A stretch of 64,000 nucleotides of DNA. Origin: Stutzerimonas azotifigens (GTDB lineage Bacteria; Pseudomonadota; Gammaproteobacteria; Pseudomonadales; Pseudomonadaceae). The position numbers and the translations under genes are program-made. This document shows positions 17,916-26,357 of this stretch, one piece after another. Within the stretch, counting starts at the first letter, position 1. The number at the start of each line of letters is the position of its first letter. Where the stretch lies: contig NZ_JAAMRF010000005.1 of the NCBI RefSeq assembly GCF_013522725.1, positions 124,001 to 188,000 of the forward strand, read 5' to 3'. The notes below the pieces were generated by a model. It had not been told where the DNA came from and ran no database searches. It was given only the letters and a program-made list of their open reading frames with translations.

Positions 17916-19578
17916 GGCCCAGAGTGTGTAAAAACGTCCGTACAAACCTTTGCTATGATTTCTGAGAACTTCATCGCAAGGGAAACCCATGAAACGGTTT
18001 ATCCAGGGTGAACACCGAGGTCAAAGCACCTTACTTCCCGAAAGCCTCGACGACTACGTCAGCGATACCAATCCGGTTCGGGTGGTTGACGTTTTCGTCG
18101 ATGAACTCGATTTGGCCAATCTAGGTTTTGATGGCGTCATTCCAGCCGAAACCGGCAGACCTGCCTACCACCCGGCGATCCTGCTGAAGATCTACATCTA
18201 CGGTTACCTAAACCGAATTCAATCGAGCCGACGTCTGGAGCGAGAAGCCCAGCGCAACGTCGAACTCATGTGGCTAACCGGGCGTTTGATGCCCGATTTC
18301 AAGACCATCGCCAACTTCCGAAAAGACAACAGCAAGGCCATTCGCGGCGTCTGCCGCCAGTTCGTTTTGCTCTGCCAGCAGTTGGGGTTGTTTGACGAAA
18401 ACCTGGTTGCCATCGACGGCAGCAAATTCAAGGCAGTGAACAACCGTGACCGCAATTTCACCAGCGCCAAACTGAAGCGGCGCATGGAAGAAATCGAGGC
18501 GAGCATCGGCCGTTATTTGGCTGCGCTCGATGCGGCTGATCGACAGATTCCTAGCGCCTCCGCGCCAGACATTGCCAGCCTGGAAGATAAAATCGCCAAG
18601 CTCAAATCGCAGATGAAAGAGCTTCAAGGGATCGAAACTCAGCTCAACGATTCCCCTGACAAACAGGTTTCGCTGACCGACCCGGATGCCCGTTCGATGA
18701 TGACGCGCGGCAGCGGTATCGTCGGCTACAACGTGCAGACGGCGGTCGATACGCAGCACCATTTGATTGTTGCTCATGAGGTCACCAACAGAGGTTCTGA
18801 CCGCGACCAACTCAGCTCGATGGCCAAGCAAGCTAGGGAAGCCATTGGCGCAGAAACATTGTCGGTAGTCGCCGACCGAGGCTACTTCAAGGGTGAAGAA
18901 ATCCTCGCCTGTCACGATGCAAACATCACCGCTTATGTGCCAAAGCCGATGACTTCAAGCGCCAAGGCTGATGGCCGGTTCAACAAAGATGCCTTCGTTT
19001 ATGACGCGACGAAAAACAAATATACATGCCCGGCTGGCGAGGCACTGATTTGGCGATTCTCCAGCGTTGAGAAAGGCATGAATATGCACTGTTACTGGAG
19101 TTCAAAGTGCCAGAGTTGCGCGCTGAAAACCCAGTGCACGCCAAGCACAAATCGTCGAGTAAGGCGCTGGGAACATGAAGCGGTGCTGGAGGAAATGCAA
19201 CGCCGGCTGAACCAAGCACCGGAGATGATGCGGGTTCGAAAACGGACTGTTGAGCATCCCTTCGGGACGCTCAAACAATGGATGGGAGCAACGCACTTCC
19301 TGACTCGAAAACTGAATGGGGTGAGCGCAGAAATGAGCTTGAATGTGCTCGCCTACAACTTGAAGCGGGTGATGAAAATCATCGGCACCGAAGGCTTGTT
19401 GAAGGCGATGGCGGCGTAAAAGCCCAGCTTTTACTGCCCCAAGAGGTGCCAAAGCGCTTCATACGCGCTCTGAAGCGTTACCGGCGCTGATCGTGGTAAA
19501 TAATCGGGAAATCGCCACGCCCAGGAGCAATGGGCTGAAGCACGCAAGATAAGAAAGTGTTTTTACACACTCTGGGCC
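17916..19578 (+). mobile_element. IS1182-family insertion sequence, copy 1
   Basis: The 1663-bp element has 20-bp perfect terminal inverted repeats, GGCCCAGAGTGTGTAAAAAC at the left and its complement at the right. The terminal GGCC may instead be a 4-bp palindromic target duplication, making the element CAGAG...CTCTG. It encodes one intact transposase. The sequence matches copy 2 (32244-33906) throughout wherever I compared. Confidence 0.92.
17989..19419 (+). CDS. IS1182-family transposase (copy 1)
   Basis: A 476-residue DDE transposase. The N-terminal FIQGEHRGQ-TLLPESLDDYV and the RPAYHP--LLKIYIYGYLN--SSRRLE block are hallmarks of the IS1182 family, followed by a D-G-KF (AIDGSKF) first catalytic aspartate near residue 143 and ADRGY near residue 297. 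A cysteine cluster (CQSCALKTQC, near residue 375) and the VEHPFGTLK-WMG block carrying the catalytic glutamate complete the protein. No frameshift or truncation. The start ATG follows an AAGGGAAA ribosome site. Confidence 0.95.
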   Translation: MKRFIQGEHRGQSTLLPESLDDYVSDTNPVRVVDVFVDELDLANLGFDGVIPAETGRPAYHPAILLKIYIYGYLNRIQSSRRLEREAQRNVELMWLTGRLMPDFKTIANFRKDNSKAIRGVCRQFVLLCQQLGLFDENLVAIDGSKFKAVNNRDRNFTSAKLKRRMEEIEASIGRYLAALDAADRQIPSASAPDIASLEDKIAKLKSQMKELQGIETQLNDSPDKQVSLTDPDARSMMTRGSGIVGYNVQTAVDTQHHLIVAHEVTNRGSDRDQLSSMAKQAREAIGAETLSVVADRGYFKGEEILACHDANITAYVPKPMTSSAKADGRFNKDAFVYDATKNKYTCPAGEALIWRFSSVEKGMNMHCYWSSKCQSCALKTQCTPSTNRRVRRWEHEAVLEEMQRRLNQAPEMMRVRKRTVEHPFGTLKQWMGATHFLTRKLNGVSAEMSLNVLAYNLKRVMKIIGTEGLLKAMAA

Positions 19579-19761
19579 AAAAGCGGCCTGTCGCGAAGGG
19601 CAGGTTTCAGCTAAAAGTAGATAAGGGCGCGTTAGCGGAGCTCGTTTTTTTGTCCTGACGAAGTGGTAGATGGGCGAATCGGCGAGACCGAAACTCATAT
19701 CGCAGGGTATGAGCGCCAAGCCCCGCCCATCAGATACCGAGGGTTTGGTGGTTTGAACGAT
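19579..19761. other. Left edge of the sulfur passenger region
   Basis: The first bases, AAAAGCGGCCTGTC, are nearly the reverse complement of the last bases before IS copy 2, GACAGTCCGCTTGT. Together they would form a hairpin centred on the IS insertion point. I see no supported gene here. Confidence 0.5.
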
Positions 19762-19974
19762 CTATCCGGATAGCTCCGGTTTGGCACCAGGTTTTTGCTC
19801 GTCGGAGTTTTGCGCGCTGGAAGACGCCTCGATAGACGATGGGTTTTCCTCATCCAGCTGGCAAATCGTGCAGTTCTGGCTATCTGGATGATTAGTTTCG
19901 ACATAGCGAACGCGGCGGCTTCCCGATTGCCGGTTTGCGCTCACGCGGAAACGGGGTCGATCAGGGGTCTTCAT
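19762..19974 (-). CDS. Small hypothetical protein with CxxC motif
   Basis: A 70-residue hydrophilic reading frame beginning MKTPDRPRF, with a GAGGGA ribosome site about 6 bases before ATG 19974. It has an arginine-rich N terminus, one CTIC motif near residue 35 and an acidic, Ser-rich C terminus. I do not recognise a family. It lies downstream of the persulfide dioxygenase gene on the same strand (101-bp gap), so it could be the last gene of that operon. The ribosome site is the main evidence. Confidence 0.4.
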   Translation of the reverse strand: MKTPDRPRFRVSANRQSGSRRVRYVETNHPDSQNCTICQLDEENPSSIEASSSAQNSDEQKPGAKPELSG

Positions 19975-20075
19975 ATTCAATCCCTCACGTAGCGAAATGG
20001 ATGCTTGGTAACGTCGCCTGGAGGCTGCGAACGGTGATGGATTCCCCGGGCCTCAAGGGGGCTGGCATGACGTGC

Positions 20076-20825
20076 TCAACCCTCAGGACTGTGCTCAACC
20101 TGTTCGCAATAGCGACGGAAATTATCCGTCAGGTCGGGTGGGCATACGCCGCACTGGCGATTCCCCGGCACGGCGTGATCGATGAACGCGGGATAGGGCA
20201 AGTTCAGTTCCGCCATGATGTCGCGGAAGCGCTCCAACGTTATCGCTTCACCGAGTCGGGGATTGCGCTGCTTTTCCTGGGCGATGGTCGAGACTCGTCG
20301 ACCGCTGTAGTCATGGCTGGGATAGACCAGGGTGTCGTCTGGCAGCGTGAACAGCTTGTTTCTAACGCTGTGAAACAGGTCGTCGGCGCTGCCGTTCTGA
20401 AAGTCAGTCCTACCGCAGCCGTCGATGAGCAATGCATCACCGCTGAACAGGCGATCAGCGAGGAGATAGGCAAAGTGCCCGTCTGTGTGCCCGGGGGTAT
20501 GCAAGGGTGTGAACTGCAGGCTGCCGACGATGAAAGGGACACCTTCTTCGATGCCCACATCCGTGCAGGGCAACTTGTCGATAGCCGGCCCCGCGATACG
20601 GCAGCCGGTCTGCTTCTTCAGCTCCAGCGCGGCGGTGATGTGGTCGGCATGTATGTGGGTATCCAAGGTGAACGCCAGCTGCAGGTCCAGCCTGGCCAGC
20701 TCGGCCAGGTCGCGGTCCGTTGCGGAAATGACCGGGTCGATGAGCACGGCCTGGCCGGTGTCCTCGCACCCGAGTACGTAGGTATAAGTGGACGACACGG
20801 GCTCGAACAGCTGGCGAAATATCAT
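20076..20825 (-). CDS. Persulfide dioxygenase (ETHE1/Blh-like metallo-beta-lactamase fold)
   Basis: A 249-residue metallo-beta-lactamase-fold protein. THIHADH at residues 56-62, HTPGHT near residue 112 and FSGDALLIDGCGRTD near residue 130 give the mononuclear iron ligands and the GRTDF signature of ETHE1-type persulfide dioxygenases. These oxidise glutathione persulfide to sulfite. I start it at ATG 20825; the open frame continues upstream but into the neighbouring gene. It follows the DUF2892 gene by 11 bp on the minus strand and shares a divergent control region with a BigR/SqrR-like repressor, so sulfide or polysulfide induction is likely. Confidence 0.88.
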   Translation of the reverse strand: MIFRQLFEPVSSTYTYVLGCEDTGQAVLIDPVISATDRDLAELARLDLQLAFTLDTHIHADHITAALELKKQTGCRIAGPAIDKLPCTDVGIEEGVPFIVGSLQFTPLHTPGHTDGHFAYLLADRLFSGDALLIDGCGRTDFQNGSADDLFHSVRNKLFTLPDDTLVYPSHDYSGRRVSTIAQEKQRNPRLGEAITLERFRDIMAELNLPYPAFIDHAVPGNRQCGVCPPDLTDNFRRYCEQVEHSPEG

Positions 20826-20836
20826 GATGGTCTCGG

Positions 20837-21271
20837 CTAGTGGTGAGTGTTCAGCGGTGCCTGTTCCAGCGCACTGAGCAGTGCATACTTTTCCTGATCG
20901 ATCTCGCCCCGCGTGCGGATACCCAGCCGGCGCAAGATCGCCAGCGGCGGGCACCAGCCCTGCAAGCCGTGTTGCAGAAGAAACGGCAGCACGACGCCAG
21001 GCAGCAGAAACCACTTTCGGTTTGCTGTCAGGCCAAGTAGCAAGCCAGACAGCGCGAGCGAGGAGGCATTGACCTCAAGCACGCGCTCCACGTCCCACTC
21101 GCGATCCAGGGCGTCGATACGCTGAAGGATTGCGCTTCGTCCCATCCCGCTGAATCGACGAATGTTCTCGTCCGTTTGCCGATCGATTTCCTGATTCACA
21201 GGTTGGGACGTTGAGCGGCGAACCCGGTCCGCCTGGTCATGATTGGTACTGTTTTGCTGTATCGATGACAT
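20837..21271 (-). CDS. DUF2892-type membrane protein
   Basis: A 144-residue protein with a charged N terminus (about 60 residues) and two hydrophobic segments around residues 70-85 and 90-108, separated by a basic turn, ending in GLQGWCPPLAILRRLGIRT. This CPP-(L/I)--LRRLG(I/V)RT ending is characteristic of DUF2892 domains, often found with rhodanese or persulfide enzymes such as YgaP. I choose ATG 21271 (MSSIQQ), preceded by AGGAGA. It is the first gene of the operon leading to the persulfide dioxygenase. Function unknown; sulfide-linked by context. Confidence 0.8.
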   Translation of the reverse strand: MSSIQQNSTNHDQADRVRRSTSQPVNQEIDRQTDENIRRFSGMGRSAILQRIDALDREWDVERVLEVNASSLALSGLLLGLTANRKWFLLPGVVLPFLLQHGLQGWCPPLAILRRLGIRTRGEIDQEKYALLSALEQAPLNTHH

Positions 21272-21393
21272 GTTGATCTCCTGGTTCGCGCCGGCGGGGT
21301 GGGCGCGGCGAGGTGAAAAGTCACAGCGATGCCGCATATTTTTAGGACGAGTGCGGGACGTCGAGTTCCGACCGGGCGTCCGCTGTAGCGTCT

Positions 21394-21429
21394 ATACGAT
21401 CTATTGAAATATATATTGATAAATCGTAT
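21394..21429. promoter_or_regulatory. Candidate operator of the BigR/SqrR-like repressor
   Basis: In the divergent control region an inverted repeat ATACGAT (21394-21400) / ATCGTAT (21423-21429) brackets an AT-rich core containing the perfect palindrome AATATATATT (21408-21417) and two TATTGA repeats. BigR/SqrR-type repressors bind AT-rich palindromes of this sort. It is placed to control both the DUF2892-dioxygenase operon and the repressor-transporter operon. Confidence 0.6.
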
Positions 21430-21459
21430 TGTCAAATCCACCTGACCCACCTGAACAAA

Positions 21460-21798
21460 ATGGCCCACATGGCAGATCTCGATATCGAAACGCTTCGTCG
21501 CAGTGCTGCGGACGCCTGCGGCTTGCTGAAAGTGCTCGGCAACCCTGACCGCCTGCTGTTGCTCTGCCAGCTGACCCAGGGTGAGCACTGCGTGGGTGAC
21601 CTCGCCAATGCGACGGGCATTGTGCAGCCGACCCTGTCGCAGCAGCTCACGGTGCTGCGCCATAACGGCTTGGTCAGCACCCGACGCGAGGGCAAGCAAG
21701 TGCATTACAGCATCGCCAGCCAACAAGCGATGGAGGTTATGCAGGTGCTCTACCGGCTTTACTGTCAGCATCCCGAACGCGAGGAACCCTCGACATGA
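21460..21798 (+). CDS. ArsR-family sulfide/persulfide-responsive repressor (BigR/SqrR-like)
   Basis: A 112-residue winged-helix repressor of the ArsR family. It lacks the metal-binding ELCVCDL motif. It has C36 (in LLLLCQL) and C102 (in LYRLYC), the two positions whose disulfide or tetrasulfide link switches BigR and SqrR off DNA; C20 and C44 are extra. The [17 protein letters not shown] and [10 protein letters not shown] blocks form the DNA-binding region. It is divergent from the dioxygenase operon and overlaps the YeeE/YedE gene by 4 bp (ATGA). ATG 21469 is an alternative start. Likely derepresses the module when sulfane sulfur rises. Confidence 0.87.
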   Translation: MAHMADLDIETLRRSAADACGLLKVLGNPDRLLLLCQLTQGEHCVGDLANATGIVQPTLSQQLTVLRHNGLVSTRREGKQVHYSIASQQAMEVMQVLYRLYCQHPEREEPST

Positions 21799-22226
21799 CG
21801 ATTGACTGGGTACATTTCACACCGTGGTCCTCGCTCGCCGGGGGCGCGCTGATCGGTCTTGCTGCGACCTTGTTTATTCTGTTGAGCGGAAGAATCGCGG
21901 GCATTAGCGGCGTGATCGGCGGCTTGATGCGGCCAGGCAAAGGCGATGTGCTCTGGCGTGTTGCCTTCATTACCGGGCTGGTGATCGCGCCGGTGCTGTT
22001 TCAGGCCGCGTTCGAGCAACCAGACATCGACGTAGAGGCGAGCACCTTGACGCTAATCGCGGCTGGTGTGTTGGTCGGGATCGGCACGCGGTATGGCTCC
22101 GGTTGTACGAGCGGGCATGGCGTCTGCGGGTTGTCGCGACGGTCGCCGCGCTCGCTGGTCGCGACGGCCGCCTTCATGGCCAGCGGCTTTCTGACCGTGT
22201 TCGTCATCCGCCACCTGCTGGGCTGA
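21795..22226 (+). CDS. YeeE/YedE-family membrane protein (PmpA-like)
   Basis: A 143-residue protein with about four membrane segments and the signature [15 protein letters not shown] near residue 100, containing the conserved cysteine of YeeE/YedE (TsuA-like) sulfur transporters. The protein is half-size, with the second half encoded by the next gene, as in pmpA/pmpB pairs of BigR regulons. It probably moves a sulfur compound such as thiosulfate or a persulfide across the inner membrane. It is coupled to the upstream repressor gene. Confidence 0.87.
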   Translation: MTIDWVHFTPWSSLAGGALIGLAATLFILLSGRIAGISGVIGGLMRPGKGDVLWRVAFITGLVIAPVLFQAAFEQPDIDVEASTLTLIAAGVLVGIGTRYGSGCTSGHGVCGLSRRSPRSLVATAAFMASGFLTVFVIRHLLG

Positions 22227-22235
22227 GGAGTTGCC

Positions 22236-22661
22236 ATGAAATTGCTGAGCGCCTTTGTAGCGGGGCTGATTTTCGGCCTCGGCCTGATCCTGTCAGGGAT
22301 GGCCAATCCGTCCAAAGTGATCGCCTTTCTCGATCTGGCCGGTCCGTGGGACCCCTCGCTCGCGTTCGTTATGGGCGGTGCGATTGCGGTCGGCAGTGTC
22401 GGGTTCTATTTCGCCTCCAAACGGTCCCGGGCGGTGCTGGGAGATGTCATGCGAATGCCCACCGCCACCCGGATCGATCGCCCTCTTGTGCTGGGCAGCC
22501 TGGCATTCGGAGCGGGATGGGGGCTGGCCGGCTACTGTCCGGGTCCGGCGGTCGCGACGCTTTTGAGTGGTCGGAGCGAACCGCTGATCTTTGTCCTCGC
22601 CATGTTGGCGGGTATGGCGCTCTACGAGATGCAGACACGCTTTTCAGGGAAGCCGCAGTGA
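22236..22661 (+). CDS. YeeE/YedE-family membrane protein (PmpB-like)
   Basis: A 141-residue partner of the preceding gene, with about four membrane segments. [15 protein letters not shown] near residue 18 and [14 protein letters not shown] near residue 95 are the second-half signatures of YeeE/YedE proteins, including the cysteine of GYCPGP. It starts 9 bp after the first half, behind a GAGGAG ribosome site. The two halves together are expected to make one sulfur-compound channel. Confidence 0.87.
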   Translation: MKLLSAFVAGLIFGLGLILSGMANPSKVIAFLDLAGPWDPSLAFVMGGAIAVGSVGFYFASKRSRAVLGDVMRMPTATRIDRPLVLGSLAFGAGWGLAGYCPGPAVATLLSGRSEPLIFVLAMLAGMALYEMQTRFSGKPQ

Positions 22662-22712
22662 AAGGTTGCGGTCGCTGTAAATCGAAAGATCTAAGGCTTC
22701 CGGAGCGCAACG

Positions 22713-23495
22713 ATGGTTGAGGTCGGGCTCGGGCTATTGGTCGGCCTCGTCCTGGCGCTGACCGGTGCCGGCGGCGGCATTCTCACCGTACCGTTGCTGA
22801 TCTTCGTGGTCGGGCTCGAGCTGCATCAGGCCGCGCCCATCGGGTTGATGGCGGTCGGGCTCGCGGCCTGGGTCGGGGCGGTGATTGGTTTGAGGGACGG
22901 CATTGTCCGGTACAAGGCGGCGGCCCTGATGGCCTGCTGCGGTGTGCTGCTCGCGCCCGTCGGCGTCTGGCTGGCCGCGCGGGTAGAGCACGATGTGCTT
23001 GCCGTGGTGTTTGCGCTGGTGATGTTCTGGGTTGCCTTCAGGGCATTCAGGCGCCCGCCGAACGATGACTCGAACCCGAGAGCCGTGCCCTGTCGGCTGA
23101 ACCCGCAGACGGGCCGTTTTCACTGGACCTCACGCTGTGCAGCGACCGTCGCCGCGTCCGGTACCCTGGCGGGTTTTCTCTCCGGCTTGCTGGGGGTCGG
23201 CGGCGGGTTCGTGCTGGTTCCGGCGCTCAGTCGCTTCAGTGATCTGCCGATGCGTTCGATTGCCGCCACGTCGTTAGCGGTCATCGGCCTGGTGTCGGTC
23301 AGCGGCGTGTTGTCCGCCGCGCTGACGGGTGGCATTCAGTGGGCAGTGGCGCTGCCGTTTTCGGCCGGTGCGGTGCTGGGGATGTTTGCCGGCCGCACGG
23401 TTTCATCTCGCCTGGACGGGCGCGTGCTGCAGCGAGGCTTCGGGTTGGTAGCGGCTGTTGCCGCGTCGGCTTTGTTGCTTCAAGTCGCCTTCTGA
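22713..23495 (+). CDS. TauE/SafE-family sulfite/anion exporter
   Basis: A 260-residue membrane protein with about eight membrane segments in two similar halves, GLVLALTGAGGGILTVP near residue 10 and GFLSGLLGVGGGFVLVP near residue 155, the internal repeat typical of TauE/SafE. It probably exports sulfite or a related anion made by the persulfide dioxygenases next door. It lies 51 bp after the YeeE/YedE pair and probably belongs to the same transcript. Confidence 0.87.
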   Translation: MVEVGLGLLVGLVLALTGAGGGILTVPLLIFVVGLELHQAAPIGLMAVGLAAWVGAVIGLRDGIVRYKAAALMACCGVLLAPVGVWLAARVEHDVLAVVFALVMFWVAFRAFRRPPNDDSNPRAVPCRLNPQTGRFHWTSRCAATVAASGTLAGFLSGLLGVGGGFVLVPALSRFSDLPMRSIAATSLAVIGLVSVSGVLSAALTGGIQWAVALPFSAGAVLGMFAGRTVSSRLDGRVLQRGFGLVAAVAASALLLQVAF

Positions 23496-23550
23496 TCGCG
23501 CGCCCGCAGGTAGCAAGCCAGACACCTGCGCCGCGCGACCGGATAAGACG

Positions 23551-24939
23551 TTAGCCTTCCTGGACCGGCAGGTTTGCCGCCTTCCAGGCCATCCAGGAGC
23601 CCGGAACATTGGCCACATCACGAAAGCCGGCCTTCTTGAGGATGCTGGCGGCGATGGAGGCGCGATAGCCGGAGCCGCAGTAGGTGGCGGTGGTCTTGTC
23701 CGGATCCAGCTCGTTGAGCCGGTCAGCAAGGTGCGCGACGAAGATGTGCCTAGCGCCAGGCACCCGGCCCGCCGCGACCTCTTGAGGGCTGCGTACATCC
23801 AGCACCTGCACATCGGGCGCTTCACGACGTGCATTCAGTTCATGAACCGTCCATTCCTGAAGCCTGTTCAGCGGTAGCGCCGCGTTCTGCCAGTCCGTCA
23901 TGCCGTTGCGTAGATAGCCGCGAATATCGTCAAGGCCTATCCGGTAGAGCTGGGTGACAGCCTGGTGAACATCGTCGGCCGATTCGCCCACCAGCAGGAT
24001 CGGGCGAGCGTCGTCGAGCATCCAGCCAGCCCAGTTCACGAACTCGTTGCGCAGGGCAATGTTGATCGCCCCGGGCACGTGCCCGCCGCCAAACGCGAGG
24101 ATCGAGCGGACGTCCACGACCTGCATGCCGCGCGCCGCCAGTGTCTCGAACTCGGACGGCGCGAGTGGCGGTGGTAGGGAAGCGCCCTCCATCTGTACGG
24201 CCGAACGCACGTTCAGCTGTTTCAGGCGCGCGTAGTGACGGGGTGGTTCCGGCATGTCCGCCAGTAGCCAATCGATAAACTCGTCCTCGCTCCGCTGCTC
24301 GCGCAACGCGGGGTTGAAGAGACGCTCGCTGCCGAGCGTGGAGTGGCGTCGGTCGCCGATGGATTTGCCGCAGGCCGAGCCGGCGCCGTGGCAGGGGTAG
24401 ATTTCGATCCGGTCGCCAAGGGGCAGGTAGTGATCGAAAAGTGTGTGGTACAGCGCGCCGGCGAGTTTTCGTTCACTGCCTTCGCCCAGCAGGTCGGGGC
24501 GCCCGACGTCCAGGTTGAACAGGGTGTCGCCGGTAAACAGCGCGATCGGCTGGTCGCCCTGCTGGGCGTCGAACAGCTGCAGGGAGATGTGTTCTGGCGT
24601 ATGCCCGGGCGTGTGCATGACTTGCAACGTGGCCTGCCCGAGCTCTATGGTCTCGCCACCGCTGACCTGGCGAAGCTCGAACTCGTAGTTATCCGCGCGA
24701 CCGCCGATGATCTGTGCCCCGGTGCGCTTCGCCAGCGCCTGGGCGCCGGACACGAAGTCGGCATGGATATGTGTTTCGATGGCGTAGGCGATTCGCAGGC
24801 CTCGCGCCTTGGCCATTTGCAGGTAGATATCGATGTCGCGGCGGGGGTCGATGACCGCGGCTACCGCGGCCTTGCTGTCGCCGATCAGATAGGAAATCTG
24901 CGCCAGGCCGTCTGTATAAAAAGGTTCGAAAACAAGCAT
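23551..24939 (-). CDS. Persulfide dioxygenase-rhodanese fusion
   Basis: A 462-residue cytoplasmic fusion. The N-terminal metallo-beta-lactamase domain (about 1-240) carries THIHADFVSG at 56-65, HTPGHTPEH near residue 109 and FTGDTLF near residue 138, as in persulfide dioxygenases. Two rhodanese domains follow (about 255-350 and 365-462). The last has the active-site loop YCGSGYRAS with C421; the first has LVGESADD instead and no cysteine, so it is probably structural. It oxidises persulfide and handles sulfane sulfur. I start at ATG 24939 because GGAGG lies 5 bases before it. Confidence 0.9.
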   Translation of the reverse strand: MLVFEPFYTDGLAQISYLIGDSKAAVAAVIDPRRDIDIYLQMAKARGLRIAYAIETHIHADFVSGAQALAKRTGAQIIGGRADNYEFELRQVSGGETIELGQATLQVMHTPGHTPEHISLQLFDAQQGDQPIALFTGDTLFNLDVGRPDLLGEGSERKLAGALYHTLFDHYLPLGDRIEIYPCHGAGSACGKSIGDRRHSTLGSERLFNPALREQRSEDEFIDWLLADMPEPPRHYARLKQLNVRSAVQMEGASLPPPLAPSEFETLAARGMQVVDVRSILAFGGGHVPGAINIALRNEFVNWAGWMLDDARPILLVGESADDVHQAVTQLYRIGLDDIRGYLRNGMTDWQNAALPLNRLQEWTVHELNARREAPDVQVLDVRSPQEVAAGRVPGARHIFVAHLADRLNELDPDKTTATYCGSGYRASIAASILKKAGFRDVANVPGSWMAWKAANLPVQEG

Positions 24940-25028
24940 TGCCACCTCCGACGATGGTTAACGGATTGCTCAGTCAACTATTCGGACGGTGTGCGTGGCT
25001 GGACGTTCAGGCTATCGAGATGCCGTCA

Positions 25029-26357
25029 TCAGGGAGCGGGAGCCTGCAGGCTGACCACCAGCTCGACGACGAGACCATCCGCCTGCGGTACGAAACGCAG
25101 ATCGCAGGCACAGCGCTCGGCGATCGCCTTGACAATGGACAGGCCCAGACCACTGCCTTCACCTTCGCCGCTGCGCCAGAAGCGCTCCGTCAGACGCTCG
25201 AGCATTTCCGGCGGGATGGCCGAGCCGTGATCCTGCACGCTGAAGCGAACCCGGCTTTCATCCAGCTGGGAGATCGTCAAGCGGATGGTCGTGCCGTCCT
25301 GGGTATGGCGGCGGGCATTGTCGAGCAGGTTGCGCAATGCCGCGACCGCCAGGGTGGGCGGCATCGCCAGTGGGCGAAGGGAGACCTCTTGCGCCCCGCA
25401 CAGCTCGATGTGCGGCCCAGGCTGCTGGCTGGCGTCAGCGATCGCCAGTTGCGCGACTTCGAGCGCCGTGCAACTGAGCCCGTCATCAAAGGACACGCGG
25501 CCTTCCACTCGCGCCAGCATGAGCAGCTGTTCGAGGATCCGGTGCAGACGATCCGTGCCGACCTCGGCCTGGGCCAATGCCCGTTTCGCGGTATCGCCCT
25601 CGGTCATGGCCGCCACCTGCAGGTGGGTCTTGATGGCGGTCAGCGGGCTGCGCAGTTCATGGGCGGCGTCATCGGTCAGCCGGCGTTCGCGTTCGAGCAT
25701 GTGCGCGATCCGCGCGAACAGCTGGTTCTGGGTTTCGACCAGGGGCGTCAGCTCTCGCGGCAGCCGCTCGATGTGCAACGGCTCCACCGAGTCGGCGCTG
25801 CGTTGCGCCAGGGCCGTGCGGATTCGTCTGAGCGGCGCTAGGCCGTTGCCGATTCCGATCCACAACACGATCAGGCTGCCCAGCAACGCGACGAAAACCG
25901 GCAGCGCCGCGGCCAGGAGCACCGAACGCTGGAGTGCGCTGCGCTCGTCAAGGCGATCGGCCGTGGTGATGCGCATGCCGTTCTGGATGAAGGTGAAGCT
26001 ACGCCAGGCGGTATCGCCGATCATCTGGTCGTGAAATCCGGTGCGCTGAGCGTCGAGGGCACTGTCTGGCGTCGCATGGCTGCGCGCCAGGATTTCACCC
26101 CGTAGAGAGCTGATCTGGCAGGCCAGGCCGTTCTCGATGCCCAGTTGTTCGGCGCTCAGACGGGTGCCTTCGCCCAGTTGCGGTTGCGGCAATTGCACCA
26201 GCAGACCCGCGACCATCCGCGCCGACGCAGCAAGGCGCTGATCGAGGGACTGCATCAATTGATTGCGAACATCGAAGAGCATCCAGGTCGCGGCCAGCGC
26301 CCAAAGCAGCACGAAGGCCGAGCCAAGGGTGAGGGTCAGGCGCAGGCGCAAGCTCAT
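25029..26357 (-). CDS. dsbS: Sensor histidine kinase (DsbS-like, QseC type)
   Basis: A 442-residue inner-membrane kinase. Membrane segments are around residues 8-30 and 145-168, enclosing a periplasmic sensor of about 115 residues. A HAMP-like linker follows, then the H box DDAAHELRSPLTAIK, the N box LRNLLDNARRH and the GEGSGLGLSIV G box. It overlaps the response regulator by 4 bp. With divergent dsbD-dsbE-dsbG next to it, the layout matches the copper-responsive DsbRS-DsbDEG locus of Pseudomonas aeruginosa (PA2476-PA2480) as I know it. The signal here is inferred, not shown. Confidence 0.85.
   Translation of the reverse strand: MSLRLRLTLTLGSAFVLLWALAATWMLFDVRNQLMQSLDQRLAASARMVAGLLVQLPQPQLGEGTRLSAEQLGIENGLACQISSLRGEILARSHATPDSALDAQRTGFHDQMIGDTAWRSFTFIQNGMRITTADRLDERSALQRSVLLAAALPVFVALLGSLIVLWIGIGNGLAPLRRIRTALAQRSADSVEPLHIERLPRELTPLVETQNQLFARIAHMLERERRLTDDAAHELRSPLTAIKTHLQVAAMTEGDTAKRALAQAEVGTDRLHRILEQLLMLARVEGRVSFDDGLSCTALEVAQLAIADASQQPGPHIELCGAQEVSLRPLAMPPTLAVAALRNLLDNARRHTQDGTTIRLTISQLDESRVRFSVQDHGSAIPPEMLERLTERFWRSGEGEGSGLGLSIVKAIAERCACDLRFVPQADGLVVELVVSLQAPAP

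Noticed and set aside
24343-25841. Long plus-strand frames opposite the dioxygenase-rhodanese and dsbS genes
   Set aside because: Both mirror well-supported minus-strand genes with complete motifs.
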